Source: Actinomycetota bacterium
GTDB taxonomy: Bacteria > Actinomycetota > Geothermincolia > Fen-727 > Anoxymicrobiaceae
DNA: 36,959 nt
Assembly: GCA_003157385.1 (NCBI GenBank)
Contig: PMJJ01000102.1
Span: 58,393 to 95,351 of the forward strand
Direction: 5' to 3'
Shown here: in pieces, positions 16,225 through 25,041 of the stretch
Position numbering within the stretch: position 1 is the stretch's first letter
Layout of the letters: every line of letters begins with the position of its first letter
Translations under genes and position numbers: made by a program
Notes under the pieces: generated by a model
What the model was told of the DNA's origin: nothing
Seen by the model: only the letters and a program-made list of their open reading frames with translations
The model's database searches: none

Positions 16225-17241
16225 TCAGGGTGGGCGGCGGTACCAATCGATGAGGCGGGCCATCGGCGGGTATACCTTCCTGACCGCGATGAGGCTGTCG
16301 GCCACCTTTCTCGACCTCTCGGGCACAGTTGCCTTCGCCGATTTTATCGCCTCGAACCACTGGCGCGGGTCTTTCCTGGCCAGGATGCCCTCCAGGCTAT
16401 AGACGCTCACGTCGCGCACGCCGGCCGCCAGCGCCGCCTCCAGGCCGACCACCAGCTCAGCGGGCCCGCCGAAGACCGGCTCGTCCTGGAGCACTCCGCC
16501 CCCGGTAAGGCCAAGCGATACACCCGCGCGGCCGCCGAACTTCTCGCGCAGGCGGGAGCAGTTATCGTACACCAGCCAGTTGGCGTCCTTCACGCTGATG
16601 GCCCTGCCGGACATGCCACACAGCATGCTCACATAGAGCATCGGGCTCACGACGTCCCATCCGATCCCGGAAGCCGGCGTCTCGGTCATGTCCTGCAGCA
16701 GCTCGCCGTCCCCCTCCATCTCCAGCCCGATCCAGGGCAGCACCGCCGTGAGCGTGCGAATCCCGGCGTCCTGCAGCTCCACGTTGAGCCTGTCGAGCTT
16801 TCCCTTGGCCCGGTAGTAGCGCTCGCGGTCCAGGTTCTCGCGCGCCGATGTGAACACCTTTCCGAGCTTGATGAGCGGGTTGGTGGCCCGCATCACTTCC
16901 CACATCTGCTGGATGGGCATCTCGAGGTCGATCGCGACCGTGTCGGGAAGGACGTCGTTCTTCTGAGCCCACTCCACCTGGTGGCGGACCAGGGCGCCGT
17001 ATGAAGAAGCGTTGCGCTCGCCAGGAAAGTAGCCCTGCTCTTTCTCCATCAGAGGCCAGAAAGCGTAGTCCACTCCAGCCTCCTTGATCTTCTTGAGCGC
17101 GTTGGCGTTCTTCCGGGTCAGGGAGACCGGGTACATCGCGATGGCGACGCCCGCGGAGAACTCCTGCAGAAGAGGCAGGGCTTTCTTGACTATGTCGGGC
17201 GGAGCGAGCGACTCCTCCCAGAACCTCAGTTCGAACTGCAC
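16225..17241 (-). CDS. Conserved hypothetical protein, probable TIM-barrel / glycoside-hydrolase-like fold
   Basis: MQFELRFWEESLAPPDIVKKALPLLQEFSAGVAIAMYPVSLTRKNANALKKIKEAGVDYAFWPLMEKEQGYFPGERNAS...DTVAIDLEMPIQQMW...; alternating beta-alpha pattern, no specific family recognised. Confidence 0.55.
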   Translation of the reverse strand: MQFELRFWEESLAPPDIVKKALPLLQEFSAGVAIAMYPVSLTRKNANALKKIKEAGVDYAFWPLMEKEQGYFPGERNASSYGALVRHQVEWAQKNDVLPDTVAIDLEMPIQQMWEVMRATNPLIKLGKVFTSARENLDRERYYRAKGKLDRLNVELQDAGIRTLTAVLPWIGLEMEGDGELLQDMTETPASGIGWDVVSPMLYVSMLCGMSGRAISVKDANWLVYDNCSRLREKFGGRAGVSLGLTGGGVLQDEPVFGGPAELVVGLEAALAAGVRDVSVYSLEGILARKDPRQWFEAIKSAKATVPERSRKVADSLIAVRKVYPPMARLIDWYRRPP

Positions 17242-17390
17242 GATGACTCTTTACCCTTCCTCATCGCCCGAAGGTTTCCGTCTGCACCAAGCAGAGAATT
17301 CATACTATCAGAACTTCGATTACACGCCTGCTGTCTTTCATACTGGTCAGTAGATACTTCTATTTTCTGGGGGTCGAGGGAAGTCCCGAA

Positions 17391-17500
17391 GGGGGCGGGG
17401 TGAGCCTTTTGCGAGCGATTCGCAGCGTCTCGGGGAGCATGGAGAGTCTGCTGACTTCAAAGACGCGAGGACCAGCGAGCAAAAACCTCACCCCGCCTCC
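17391..17500. other. ~110-nt imperfect palindrome (candidate structured ncRNA or MITE-like element)
   Basis: Arms GGGGGCGGGGTGAGCCTTTTGCGAGCGATTCGCAGCGTCT ... AGACGCGAGGACCAGCGAGCAAAAACCTCACCCCGCCTCC; by hand 27 of 37 core positions pair in register, closing stem about 14 bp, apical loop about 30 nt. Confidence 0.7.
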
Positions 17501-17517
17501 TCCCATTTCCTTTGAAT

Positions 17518-18666
17518 TCAGAACAAGGCGCGGGCGTATTCCTCGGGGTCGAACGGACGAAGGTCGCTCATGCCCTCGCCCACTCCGATGTAGGAAACCG
17601 GTATCCCGAGCTCACGGCCGATGGCAAGGACGACCCCGCCCTTGGCGCTGCCGTCCATCTTGGTGAGCGCGATTGAGCCCAACTCCATGGCCTCGCCGAA
17701 AATGCGCGCCTGGCTGACGCCGTTCTGCCCGGTGGTGGCGTCGATGGCCAGTATCGACTCGGGCGGGTACCCGAGTTGGCGCTCGGCGACCCGCCACATC
17801 TTGTTGAGCTCGTCCATCAGGTTCTTCTTGGTATGCAGGCGCCCCGCGGTGTCGACTATGACGATGTCGATCCCCCGCGCCGTCGCCGACTCGAGCGCGT
17901 CGAACACGACAGCGGCCGGGTCCCCTCCGGTCTTGTGCCGCACCACAGGCGCGCCGACCCGTTGCGCCCACATCTCCATCTGCTCTATGCCGGCGGCCCG
18001 AAAGGTATCGGCCGCAGCGAACAGGACCTTTTGCCCTTCGCTCTTGTACTGGTAGCCGATCTTGGCGGACGTGGTCGTCTTGCCCACCCCGTTGACGCCC
18101 ACTATGAAGACCACATGCGGCTTCTCGTCGGAGACCGCGGGCCTCTCCCCGAAAGAGCGCAGCATCTCGGCGACCTCCTCGCGGAACACCTGCCGAAGGC
18201 CCTCGAGGTCCCGCACGCCCTCGGAGGTGATTCGCTTCCTGGCGGCTTCCACGATCGTGGTGGCGCTCTCGACGCCGGCGTCGGCGGCGATCAGCGCGTC
18301 CTCGGCGTCCTCCCAGAACTGGGGATCGATGGCGCGCCTGGTCGCGGCACGCGCGAACGGCCTGCCCAGGATCCGGCGCGAGCGCGACATACCCTTGCGA
18401 AGCCTGCGCTTCTCCTCGCCCTCCTCCGCCTCGTCCTCCTCGAGCCACTCCTCTTCGGTGGCCTCACCCTCGGCGACCTCGAGCGGGATGTCCGCGCCAG
18501 GAGCCTCTTCTACAGCGGGCGCGGGTGTTTCCTGCGTGTCTTCGGTGGGGAACTCTGGTGACTCCGGCTCGGGCTGCTGCTCGGCGGCCTCCGGCTGATC
18601 GCCCCCGACGGCGGCCTCAGCCTTCTTCCTGCGCTTCGGCTCCTTCAGGCGCTTGCCCTTGGCCAT
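17518..18666 (-). CDS. ftsY: Signal recognition particle receptor FtsY
   Basis: Acidic N-terminus plus GVNGVGKTTTSAKIGYQYKSEGQKVLFAAADTFRAAGIEQMEMWAQR...DTAGRLHTKKNLMDELNKM...GVGEGMSDLRPFDPEEYARALF. Confidence 0.96.
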   Translation of the reverse strand: MAKGKRLKEPKRRKKAEAAVGGDQPEAAEQQPEPESPEFPTEDTQETPAPAVEEAPGADIPLEVAEGEATEEEWLEEDEAEEGEEKRRLRKGMSRSRRILGRPFARAATRRAIDPQFWEDAEDALIAADAGVESATTIVEAARKRITSEGVRDLEGLRQVFREEVAEMLRSFGERPAVSDEKPHVVFIVGVNGVGKTTTSAKIGYQYKSEGQKVLFAAADTFRAAGIEQMEMWAQRVGAPVVRHKTGGDPAAVVFDALESATARGIDIVIVDTAGRLHTKKNLMDELNKMWRVAERQLGYPPESILAIDATTGQNGVSQARIFGEAMELGSIALTKMDGSAKGGVVLAIGRELGIPVSYIGVGEGMSDLRPFDPEEYARALF

Positions 18667-21600
18667 CAGGACGCCGCCTGCTCCACCAGCCTCTGTGAGA
18701 CCACGCGCGACATGCCGTCGTCGTGCATCGTCACGCCGTAGAGGATGTCGGCGATCTCCATCGACCGCTTCTGATGGGTGATAAGAACAAGCTGCGACTC
18801 GTCCTTGAACTCCTTGACCAGGTCCAGGAACCGGTGCAGGTTGACGTCGTCGAGCGCGGCCTCCACCTCGTCAAGAAAATAGAACGGGCTCGGGCGCACC
18901 TTGAACAGCGAGAAGAAGAACGCCAGCGCGGTCAGCGAGGTCTCGCCGCCCGACAGCAGTGAAATCCTGCGCAGCTTCTTGCCCTCCGGCTGCGCCATGA
19001 TCTCGACGCCGGAGGCAAGGATGTCGTCGGGGTCGGTGAGGCGCAGCTTGGCGCTGCCGTTGGGGAACAGGTTCGAGAATATCTTCTGGAAGTGCTCGTC
19101 CACCGCGGTGAGCGTCTCGGTGAACCGTTGCTCTATCTCGCGGTCTATCTGCTTGACGACCCTCTTGAGCTGGGTGCGCGCCTGGTCGATGTCGTCCATC
19201 TGCGTCTTGAGGAAGTCGTAGCGCTGCTCCAGCGACTCACGCTCGGTGATCGCCTCGGGGTTGACCGGGCCGATGTGCTCCAGCTCCGCGGTCAGCTCGA
19301 CCAGCCTGGCCTCGAGCTCGGGCGTGAGCTCCTCGGCGGGGTAGGTCTTGAGGGCGAACTCCAGCGGGACCTTGTTCTCGTCGACGATGCGCTCGACCAG
19401 CTGCTCGACCCTCACCTTGAGCTCGGCGCGGGCGAGCTCCTCGGAGTGGATCAGGTCGCGCAGCGCGGCGTGGTCCTGCTGCTTTCGCGAGACCTCTTCG
19501 CGCAGCTCGTGGAGGCCGTCGGCCGCCTTCTTCTCCGCCTCGACGCCGAGGTCCGCCTCTTCCCTGACCCGCAGCCGCGCAGCCTGCAGCTGCCCGGCGA
19601 GCTTCTCGTGCAGAGCGATCAACATGCTCAGGTCCTCGTCGGCTATCTCCGGCGGTTGCGAGCCGCCCGCGCCGACGCCGCTCCTCGCGCGCATGTCGCG
19701 CTCGTTTATCCTTCCGATCTCCAGGCGCCTGGCGAGGGTCGCCAGCCGGGAGTCGGCCGCCCGCAGCCCGTCCGCGAGGTCGCGCGCCTGGCTATCGCAG
19801 TCGGCGTAGCGCGAAGCCACCTCCGCCTCTTCGGCCTGCAGCTCCTCGAGCCGCGCTCGCATCGTCTCCGGGTCGGCGGTCGCGGTCTCGCCGGCGCCCT
19901 CTTCGGGGCCCGGCTGAGCGAGGTCCGCGCGCAGCGATTCCATCCGGGCGTCGAGGGCCGCTACCTCAGAGCGCGCCGACAGGAGCGCCTCGGTGGTGGT
20001 GATCGATTCCTCGCGGGCGCTCGAGGCCTGGCCGGTCAGCCCGGCGACGTCCGCCTCTATCGCTGCGCGGCGCAACTCGAGGCCATCGGCGGACTCACGC
20101 GACGAGGCCAGCGTCTCCTCCAGCTTGCGCCTCCGGCCCACCGACATCTCCAGAGTCACGGGGTTCACGGCGGTGCTGCCGCCCTTGATCATAGTGCCGC
20201 CGGTGATGACGTCACCGTCTGGCGACAGGAAGATGAGGTGCGGATGTCCCTCAGCCAGCGCGACCGCGCTGTCCAGGTCGGCGGCGATGTAGACGTCCTC
20301 CAGCAGCGCGTCGAGAGCGTCCGAGAACCAGTCGGGCGCCTGCACCGCTTCGCGCGCGGGGACCGCTCCCTCTATCAGGCGGCGGCTCCGCTCCGTTGAC
20401 GGGGCGGCCGAGTCGTGCCTGAAGAAGAGGCCCTGGCCCAGCCCTTTCTCCTTGAGGTGCTCGATCGCGACGATGATGGCATTGGTGTCGCGGGCTATGA
20501 TCCCGCAAAGCCAGGGACCGATATAGCTGTTGATCGCGGTCTCGTGCTTCGGATCTATCTTGATGTTGCTGGCGAGCATGCCGCCCAGCCCGCCGTCAGT
20601 CGGGTCGCTCTCCAGCAGCGCGGCGGAGGTGTTGAGCGGGCCCCAGGTCTCGGTCTCCAGGCGGGTCAGTATCTCCAGCGTCGCGGTGAGCCCGGCCTGC
20701 CGGCGGTCCTGCTCCCGCAGTTCGCTGGTGACCGAATCGCGCTCCGAGGCGAGCGAGACAAGGCCCTCCTCCAGCTCCCTCAGCTCCACCCTGGCCCGCT
20801 CGGACGCCTGCTCCAGCGGCGCAATTCCAGAAACGATCGCCTCGCGCTCCGGACCCAGCCTCGCGAGCTCTTCTCGCTTCCGCTGCAGCCGCTCGGCGGC
20901 GAACCCGCCGTCGGCGAGCAGCGACTCGTTGAAGGCCGCGATGCGTCCCTCCGCGACCGCCCTCTGCCTGGACAGCTCGTTGAGCCTCGCCTTCAGCTCG
21001 GAGGCCCTGGCGGCGAGCTCGGTCTCCCGCGCCCGCATCGACTCCACCTGGAGCGTGACCTCGCCTTGCTCACTGGCGAGCGCCGCGTTCTCGGAGGTCA
21101 CCTTCTCCATCTCCGCCGGGTCTGGAGCCGGCGCGGATGCCGCCTCCTCCTTGGAGTGCCTGGCCTTCTCGTCCCACAGCTCGAGCATCGCCTTGAGCCG
21201 CTCGTGCAGCGAGACCAGCCTGTATAGTCCGTTGTGGACCTGCTCCTCGCGAACGCGCCACTCGGCCTGCTGCTTCTCCAGCGACGCGACTACCGCGGCC
21301 CTCTCCGCCAGCAGAGCGTCCAGCGCCTCCAGCTTCCCCGTGCGCTCCTGCTGCCTGGCCTGGTGCTCCTCCCACTCACGGCGCATCGCCCGCAGGCGGG
21401 CCACGTCCAGCCTGAGGCGCGCCTCTTTCATCTCTCGCACCAGCGCGGTGTACTGCTCGAGCCTGCCAGCCTGACGTTGCAGGGGACGGAGCTGCCGGCG
21501 CACCTCTCGGGCCACGTCGTTGGTCCGCACCAGTTCCTCGTCCATGCGTGCCAGCCGGCGCATCGCCTTCTCGCGCCGCTTGCGGAACTTCAACAGGCCG

Positions 21601-22094
21601 CCGGCCTCCTCGATGTAGTCCCTGCGCTCTTCGGGCCTGCAGGAGAGGACGTCGTCGAGCGCGCCCTGGCTGATCACGGAGTTCAGCGTCCTGCCGACGC
21701 CGGCGTCGGAGAGCAGCTCCTGGATGTCGAGCAGCCTGCAGGCGCTGTTGTTGAGCCGGTACTCGCTGTCGCCGCCGCGTACCACGTTGCGGGTAATGGT
21801 GACCTCGGAGTAGTCCAGCGGGAAATCGTTGTTGGAGTTGTCGAGAGTGAGCGTGACCTCGGCGAGGTTGACCGGCTTGAGGCTCCCCGAGCCGGAGAAG
21901 ATGATGTCCTCCATGCGGTTGCCGCGCAGGGAGGTCGGGCTCTGCTCGCCCAGCACCCACATTACGGCGTCTGCGATGTTGCTCTTACCTGAGCCGTTGG
22001 GCCCCACGATGATGGTGACACCCGGCTCGAACTCGAGGACGGTCTTCCTGGCGAACGACTTGAAACCTTTGATGGTCAGCGACCTGAGAAACAA
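18666..22094 (-). CDS. smc: Chromosome segregation ATPase SMC
   Basis: MFLRSLTIKGFKSFARKTVLEFEPGVTIIVGPNGSGKSNIADAVMWVLGEQSPTSLRGNRMEDIIFSGS..., coiled coils, hinge, LLSGGETSLTALAFFFSLF...FYFLDEVEAALDDVN; TTG start. Confidence 0.97.
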   Translation of the reverse strand: MFLRSLTIKGFKSFARKTVLEFEPGVTIIVGPNGSGKSNIADAVMWVLGEQSPTSLRGNRMEDIIFSGSGSLKPVNLAEVTLTLDNSNNDFPLDYSEVTITRNVVRGGDSEYRLNNSACRLLDIQELLSDAGVGRTLNSVISQGALDDVLSCRPEERRDYIEEAGGLLKFRKRREKAMRRLARMDEELVRTNDVAREVRRQLRPLQRQAGRLEQYTALVREMKEARLRLDVARLRAMRREWEEHQARQQERTGKLEALDALLAERAAVVASLEKQQAEWRVREEQVHNGLYRLVSLHERLKAMLELWDEKARHSKEEAASAPAPDPAEMEKVTSENAALASEQGEVTLQVESMRARETELAARASELKARLNELSRQRAVAEGRIAAFNESLLADGGFAAERLQRKREELARLGPEREAIVSGIAPLEQASERARVELRELEEGLVSLASERDSVTSELREQDRRQAGLTATLEILTRLETETWGPLNTSAALLESDPTDGGLGGMLASNIKIDPKHETAINSYIGPWLCGIIARDTNAIIVAIEHLKEKGLGQGLFFRHDSAAPSTERSRRLIEGAVPAREAVQAPDWFSDALDALLEDVYIAADLDSAVALAEGHPHLIFLSPDGDVITGGTMIKGGSTAVNPVTLEMSVGRRRKLEETLASSRESADGLELRRAAIEADVAGLTGQASSAREESITTTEALLSARSEVAALDARMESLRADLAQPGPEEGAGETATADPETMRARLEELQAEEAEVASRYADCDSQARDLADGLRAADSRLATLARRLEIGRINERDMRARSGVGAGGSQPPEIADEDLSMLIALHEKLAGQLQAARLRVREEADLGVEAEKKAADGLHELREEVSRKQQDHAALRDLIHSEELARAELKVRVEQLVERIVDENKVPLEFALKTYPAEELTPELEARLVELTAELEHIGPVNPEAITERESLEQRYDFLKTQMDDIDQARTQLKRVVKQIDREIEQRFTETLTAVDEHFQKIFSNLFPNGSAKLRLTDPDDILASGVEIMAQPEGKKLRRISLLSGGETSLTALAFFFSLFKVRPSPFYFLDEVEAALDDVNLHRFLDLVKEFKDESQLVLITHQKRSMEIADILYGVTMHDDGMSRVVSQRLVEQAAS

Positions 22095-22145
22095 GCTTTT
22101 CCCCTCAAGGAAATAGGACGAGCCCTGATAACTTCCACGATAATT

Positions 22146-23189
22146 CTATGAAGGGCCGCCTATCCCCTCCCACGCGATGGCGCCCCCGCCGACGATGCCG
22201 GCGTCCGCGCCCAGACCCGAGAGAACGACGTTCACTCCCCGGGTCAACTCAGGCAGTCCGTTCTCGGAGACCGCCCTCGATACCTCGTCCAGCAGGAAGT
22301 GACCGGAGCGGGACATGCCGCCTCCCAGCACCACCTTTTCGGGGTCGAACGCGTGTATGAGGTTCACCACCCCCAGGCCGAGTTCATAGCCGATGCTCCT
22401 GAATGCCGCCAGCGCCGCCGCGTCCCCACGCTCGGCCGCGGCCGAGACCATCTCACCGGTGATGGCGGCGGGATCGCCGCCGCATAGTTCGACGAGGAGC
22501 GAGCCCTTCTCCGTTTCGATAAGCGCCGCCGCCTCCCGCTGCAGGGCCGTCCCCGAGGCCACAGCCTCCAGGCAGCCGCGCCGCCCGCAGGCGCAGAGCG
22601 GCCCGTGTGGGTCGATGGTCATGTGGCCGAGCTCGGCCGCGGTCCCCTTGTGGCCGCGATAGAGCCTGCCGTCCACGAATATGCCGCCGCCCACGCCGGT
22701 CCCCAGCGTGAGGTACACGAAATCGTCCACGCCGATGCAAACGCCCGCCAGATGCTCGCCGGCCGCCGCGGCGTTGGCGTCGTTGTCCAGGAAGGCGGGC
22801 AGGCCGGTGGTCTCCGTCGCGAGCCTCTGCAACGGGACGTCCCTCCATGAGATGTTGGGGGCCGACAGCAGGAGCCCTTCAGCGTGGAGCACGAAGGCGG
22901 CCGCACCGATACCGCACGCGGCGACCTCCAAGCCTTCACTCTGAGCGGATTTGATGGACTTGTCCAGGAGCCCGATTACCTCGGAGACCATCCGCGCACC
23001 GTCTTGCGAGGGCGAAGCGGTCTGTTGCCTGAAGATGATCGCTCCGGTGGGGTCGATCGCGCCCACCGCGATCTTGGTCGCGCCGACGTCGGCGCCTATC
23101 ACACAGGTGGACTCGAGCCGGGAGAGCCCGGTGGACGCCTCCACCTCGGCAAGCAAGTCGGAGCCAGGTGTGAGGCTATCGGCTCCCAT
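22146..23189 (-). CDS. ROK-family sugar kinase (glucokinase-like)
   Basis: VIGADVGATKIAVGAIDPTGAII...LDNDANAAAAGEHLAG...LTLGTGVGGGIFVDGRLYRGHKGTAAELGHMTIDPHGPLCACGRRGCLEAVASG (ROK zinc motif). Confidence 0.9.
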   Translation of the reverse strand: MGADSLTPGSDLLAEVEASTGLSRLESTCVIGADVGATKIAVGAIDPTGAIIFRQQTASPSQDGARMVSEVIGLLDKSIKSAQSEGLEVAACGIGAAAFVLHAEGLLLSAPNISWRDVPLQRLATETTGLPAFLDNDANAAAAGEHLAGVCIGVDDFVYLTLGTGVGGGIFVDGRLYRGHKGTAAELGHMTIDPHGPLCACGRRGCLEAVASGTALQREAAALIETEKGSLLVELCGGDPAAITGEMVSAAAERGDAAALAAFRSIGYELGLGVVNLIHAFDPEKVVLGGGMSRSGHFLLDEVSRAVSENGLPELTRGVNVVLSGLGADAGIVGGGAIAWEGIGGPS

Positions 23190-23196
23190 GTGGGCC

Positions 23197-23916
23197 TTAC
23201 CCTTTCTTCTTGCGCCCGGTGGTCCAGCCGAGCTTCAGAAGCGCGGCGCGCGCCGCCCCCTGCTCGGCCTCCTTCTTGGAAGGTCCGGCCACCGGCCCGT
23301 ACTTCTTGTTCCCTACCTCGACGGTGGCGTGGAACGTCTTGAAGTGATCGGGGCCCTCATCCCTGATGCGGTAGCGGGGCACCGCGCCGAACTTCTTGGT
23401 CGCCCTCTCCTGCAGCTCGCTCTTGAAGTCGCCCGACCCCCAGCTCACGATGTCGTGGATCAGCGGGCCGAGGCAGGACATGACCATGCCGGCGGCGACT
23501 TCGAACCCTCCGTCCATATAGATGGCGCCGACCACGGCCTCGTAGGCGTCGGCTAGGATCGAGCGCTTGCGCCTGCCCCCGGTGGCCTCCTCGCCCCTGC
23601 CCAGCAGTATCAGTTCGGAGAGGCCCAGCTTGTCGGCGGCCTCGGCCAGCGCCGCTCCTTTGACCAGCGGCGACCGCAGCTTGGTCAGCTCGCCCTCGGG
23701 GTAGTCGGGGAAGTCCTCGAACAGCACGTGGGTCACGGCGAGCTCTATAACCGAGTCGCCCAGGAACTCGAGCCTCTCGTTGGACTCGATCAGGGGCCTG
23801 CCCTTCTCGTTGGTGTAGGACCTGTGGCTGAGCGCCTGCTCCAGGATCTGGCGATCGTCAAACGTGTAACCGAGGAGGTTCTCAACGGCGTCGAGTATCC
23901 GGTCGATCTCTCGCAA
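23197..23916 (-). CDS. rnc: Ribonuclease III
   Basis: LLGYTFDDRQILEQALSHRSYTNEKGRPLIESNERLEFLGDSVIELAVTHVLF...ADAYEAVVGAIYMDGGF plus dsRBD; TTG start. Confidence 0.96.
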   Translation of the reverse strand: MREIDRILDAVENLLGYTFDDRQILEQALSHRSYTNEKGRPLIESNERLEFLGDSVIELAVTHVLFEDFPDYPEGELTKLRSPLVKGAALAEAADKLGLSELILLGRGEEATGGRRKRSILADAYEAVVGAIYMDGGFEVAAGMVMSCLGPLIHDIVSWGSGDFKSELQERATKKFGAVPRYRIRDEGPDHFKTFHATVEVGNKKYGPVAGPSKKEAEQGAARAALLKLGWTTGRKKKG

Positions 23917-23961
23917 ACAGATAAGCCTTTCAAGAGAAGCGTCGCGGGCCGCGCCCGCGGC

Positions 23962-25035
23962 CTACCTGAAGATGTGCATCCCTATCTCTTCGAGCATCAG
24001 GTCGAGGTCGAAGCCCTCCCTGATGAAACCCCTGATGCGCTCGATCTTCTTAGGGCTGTGCATCTTCTGGTGCCCTATGGCCGCCTCCACCATCTCCACC
24101 GTGGTGGCGGTGTCGTAGTCGACCAGGATTATAGGGACGCCGATCTCCTCGGCGTGGCCCAGCACCAGCGGGCTCGGCCTGTGGCCGCCCGTCAGGATGA
24201 GTGACTTGGTAGGGGTCTCCAGCGCGGCCAGCTGTATGTCGGAGCGGTCGCCGCCGGTAATGACCACCTTGTTCGCCTGCTTGCGGAACAGGCGCAGCGC
24301 CTGCTCCTGCCCCATCGCGCCCACCATCATCGACTCGATGAGCTCGTCGCCCTTGTCCGCGGCGCAGATGATGCTGCCGTTGAGCCCTTCGGCCAGGTCG
24401 TTGACCGTGATGGACCTGAGCACCCTGTCGACCGGGACGGAGCCGAACATGTTTATGCCCTGGCTGGTCAGGTACCGGCCCAGCAGGTTCTTGGTGAAGT
24501 CCATGCGCCTGGGCGGAACCCAGTTGAGCACGACTCCCAGGAACCAGTGGCCGAAGAAGTCCTTGGCTGAAAGGATCCTGTCCACCGAGAGCTCCTCGTT
24601 GAAAGTGTCGAGCAGCAGGACCTTCGCCTGCAGGACGTCGGCCAGCTCGAGGGCCGAGAGGTTGAGGATGCGGCCGTGCAGGAAGTTCTGCGCGCCCTCC
24701 AGTATCATCAGGTCCTTGCCCTCCGAAAGCTTGTTGTAAGCGTTCTTGACCCTGCTCTGGGGGTTGGGCGGTGTCTTGCGCATGTACCTGGTCATGTTGT
24801 CCCAGGTGAGGAAGTATGGCGAGATCTCGGTCAGCGGGTCGGTGAGGCCCAGCGCCTCGCGCACGAAGTAGGCGTCCTCGTCCACCTTCTCGTTGTTCAC
24901 CTTGATCGGGTAGGCGCCGACCGGCTTCATGTAGCCGATCTTGAAGCCCCGGTCGCGGAGCTCGAGCGCGAGACCCACCACCAGGCTGCTCTTGCCACTG
25001 AAACGTTCAGAAGATACGACTATTATCGCGGACAA
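23962..25035 (-). CDS. P-loop (BioD/Pta-N-like) + DRTGG-domain protein
   Basis: MSAIIVVSSERFSGKSSLVVGLALELRDRGFKIGYMKPVGAYP...; middle region GSVPVDRVLRSITVNDLAEGLNG..., NKVVITGGDRSDIQLAALETPTKSLILTGGHRPSPLVLGHAEEIGVPIILVDYDTATTVEMVE. Confidence 0.8.
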   Translation of the reverse strand: MSAIIVVSSERFSGKSSLVVGLALELRDRGFKIGYMKPVGAYPIKVNNEKVDEDAYFVREALGLTDPLTEISPYFLTWDNMTRYMRKTPPNPQSRVKNAYNKLSEGKDLMILEGAQNFLHGRILNLSALELADVLQAKVLLLDTFNEELSVDRILSAKDFFGHWFLGVVLNWVPPRRMDFTKNLLGRYLTSQGINMFGSVPVDRVLRSITVNDLAEGLNGSIICAADKGDELIESMMVGAMGQEQALRLFRKQANKVVITGGDRSDIQLAALETPTKSLILTGGHRPSPLVLGHAEEIGVPIILVDYDTATTVEMVEAAIGHQKMHSPKKIERIRGFIREGFDLDLMLEEIGMHIFR

Positions 25036-25041
25036 ATTGAT

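Noticed and set aside
17391-17500. 6S RNA or SRP RNA
   Set aside because: Rod-like shape is suggestive but the length is short for 6S and the conserved SRP apical-loop sequence was not seen; no Rfam search possible.
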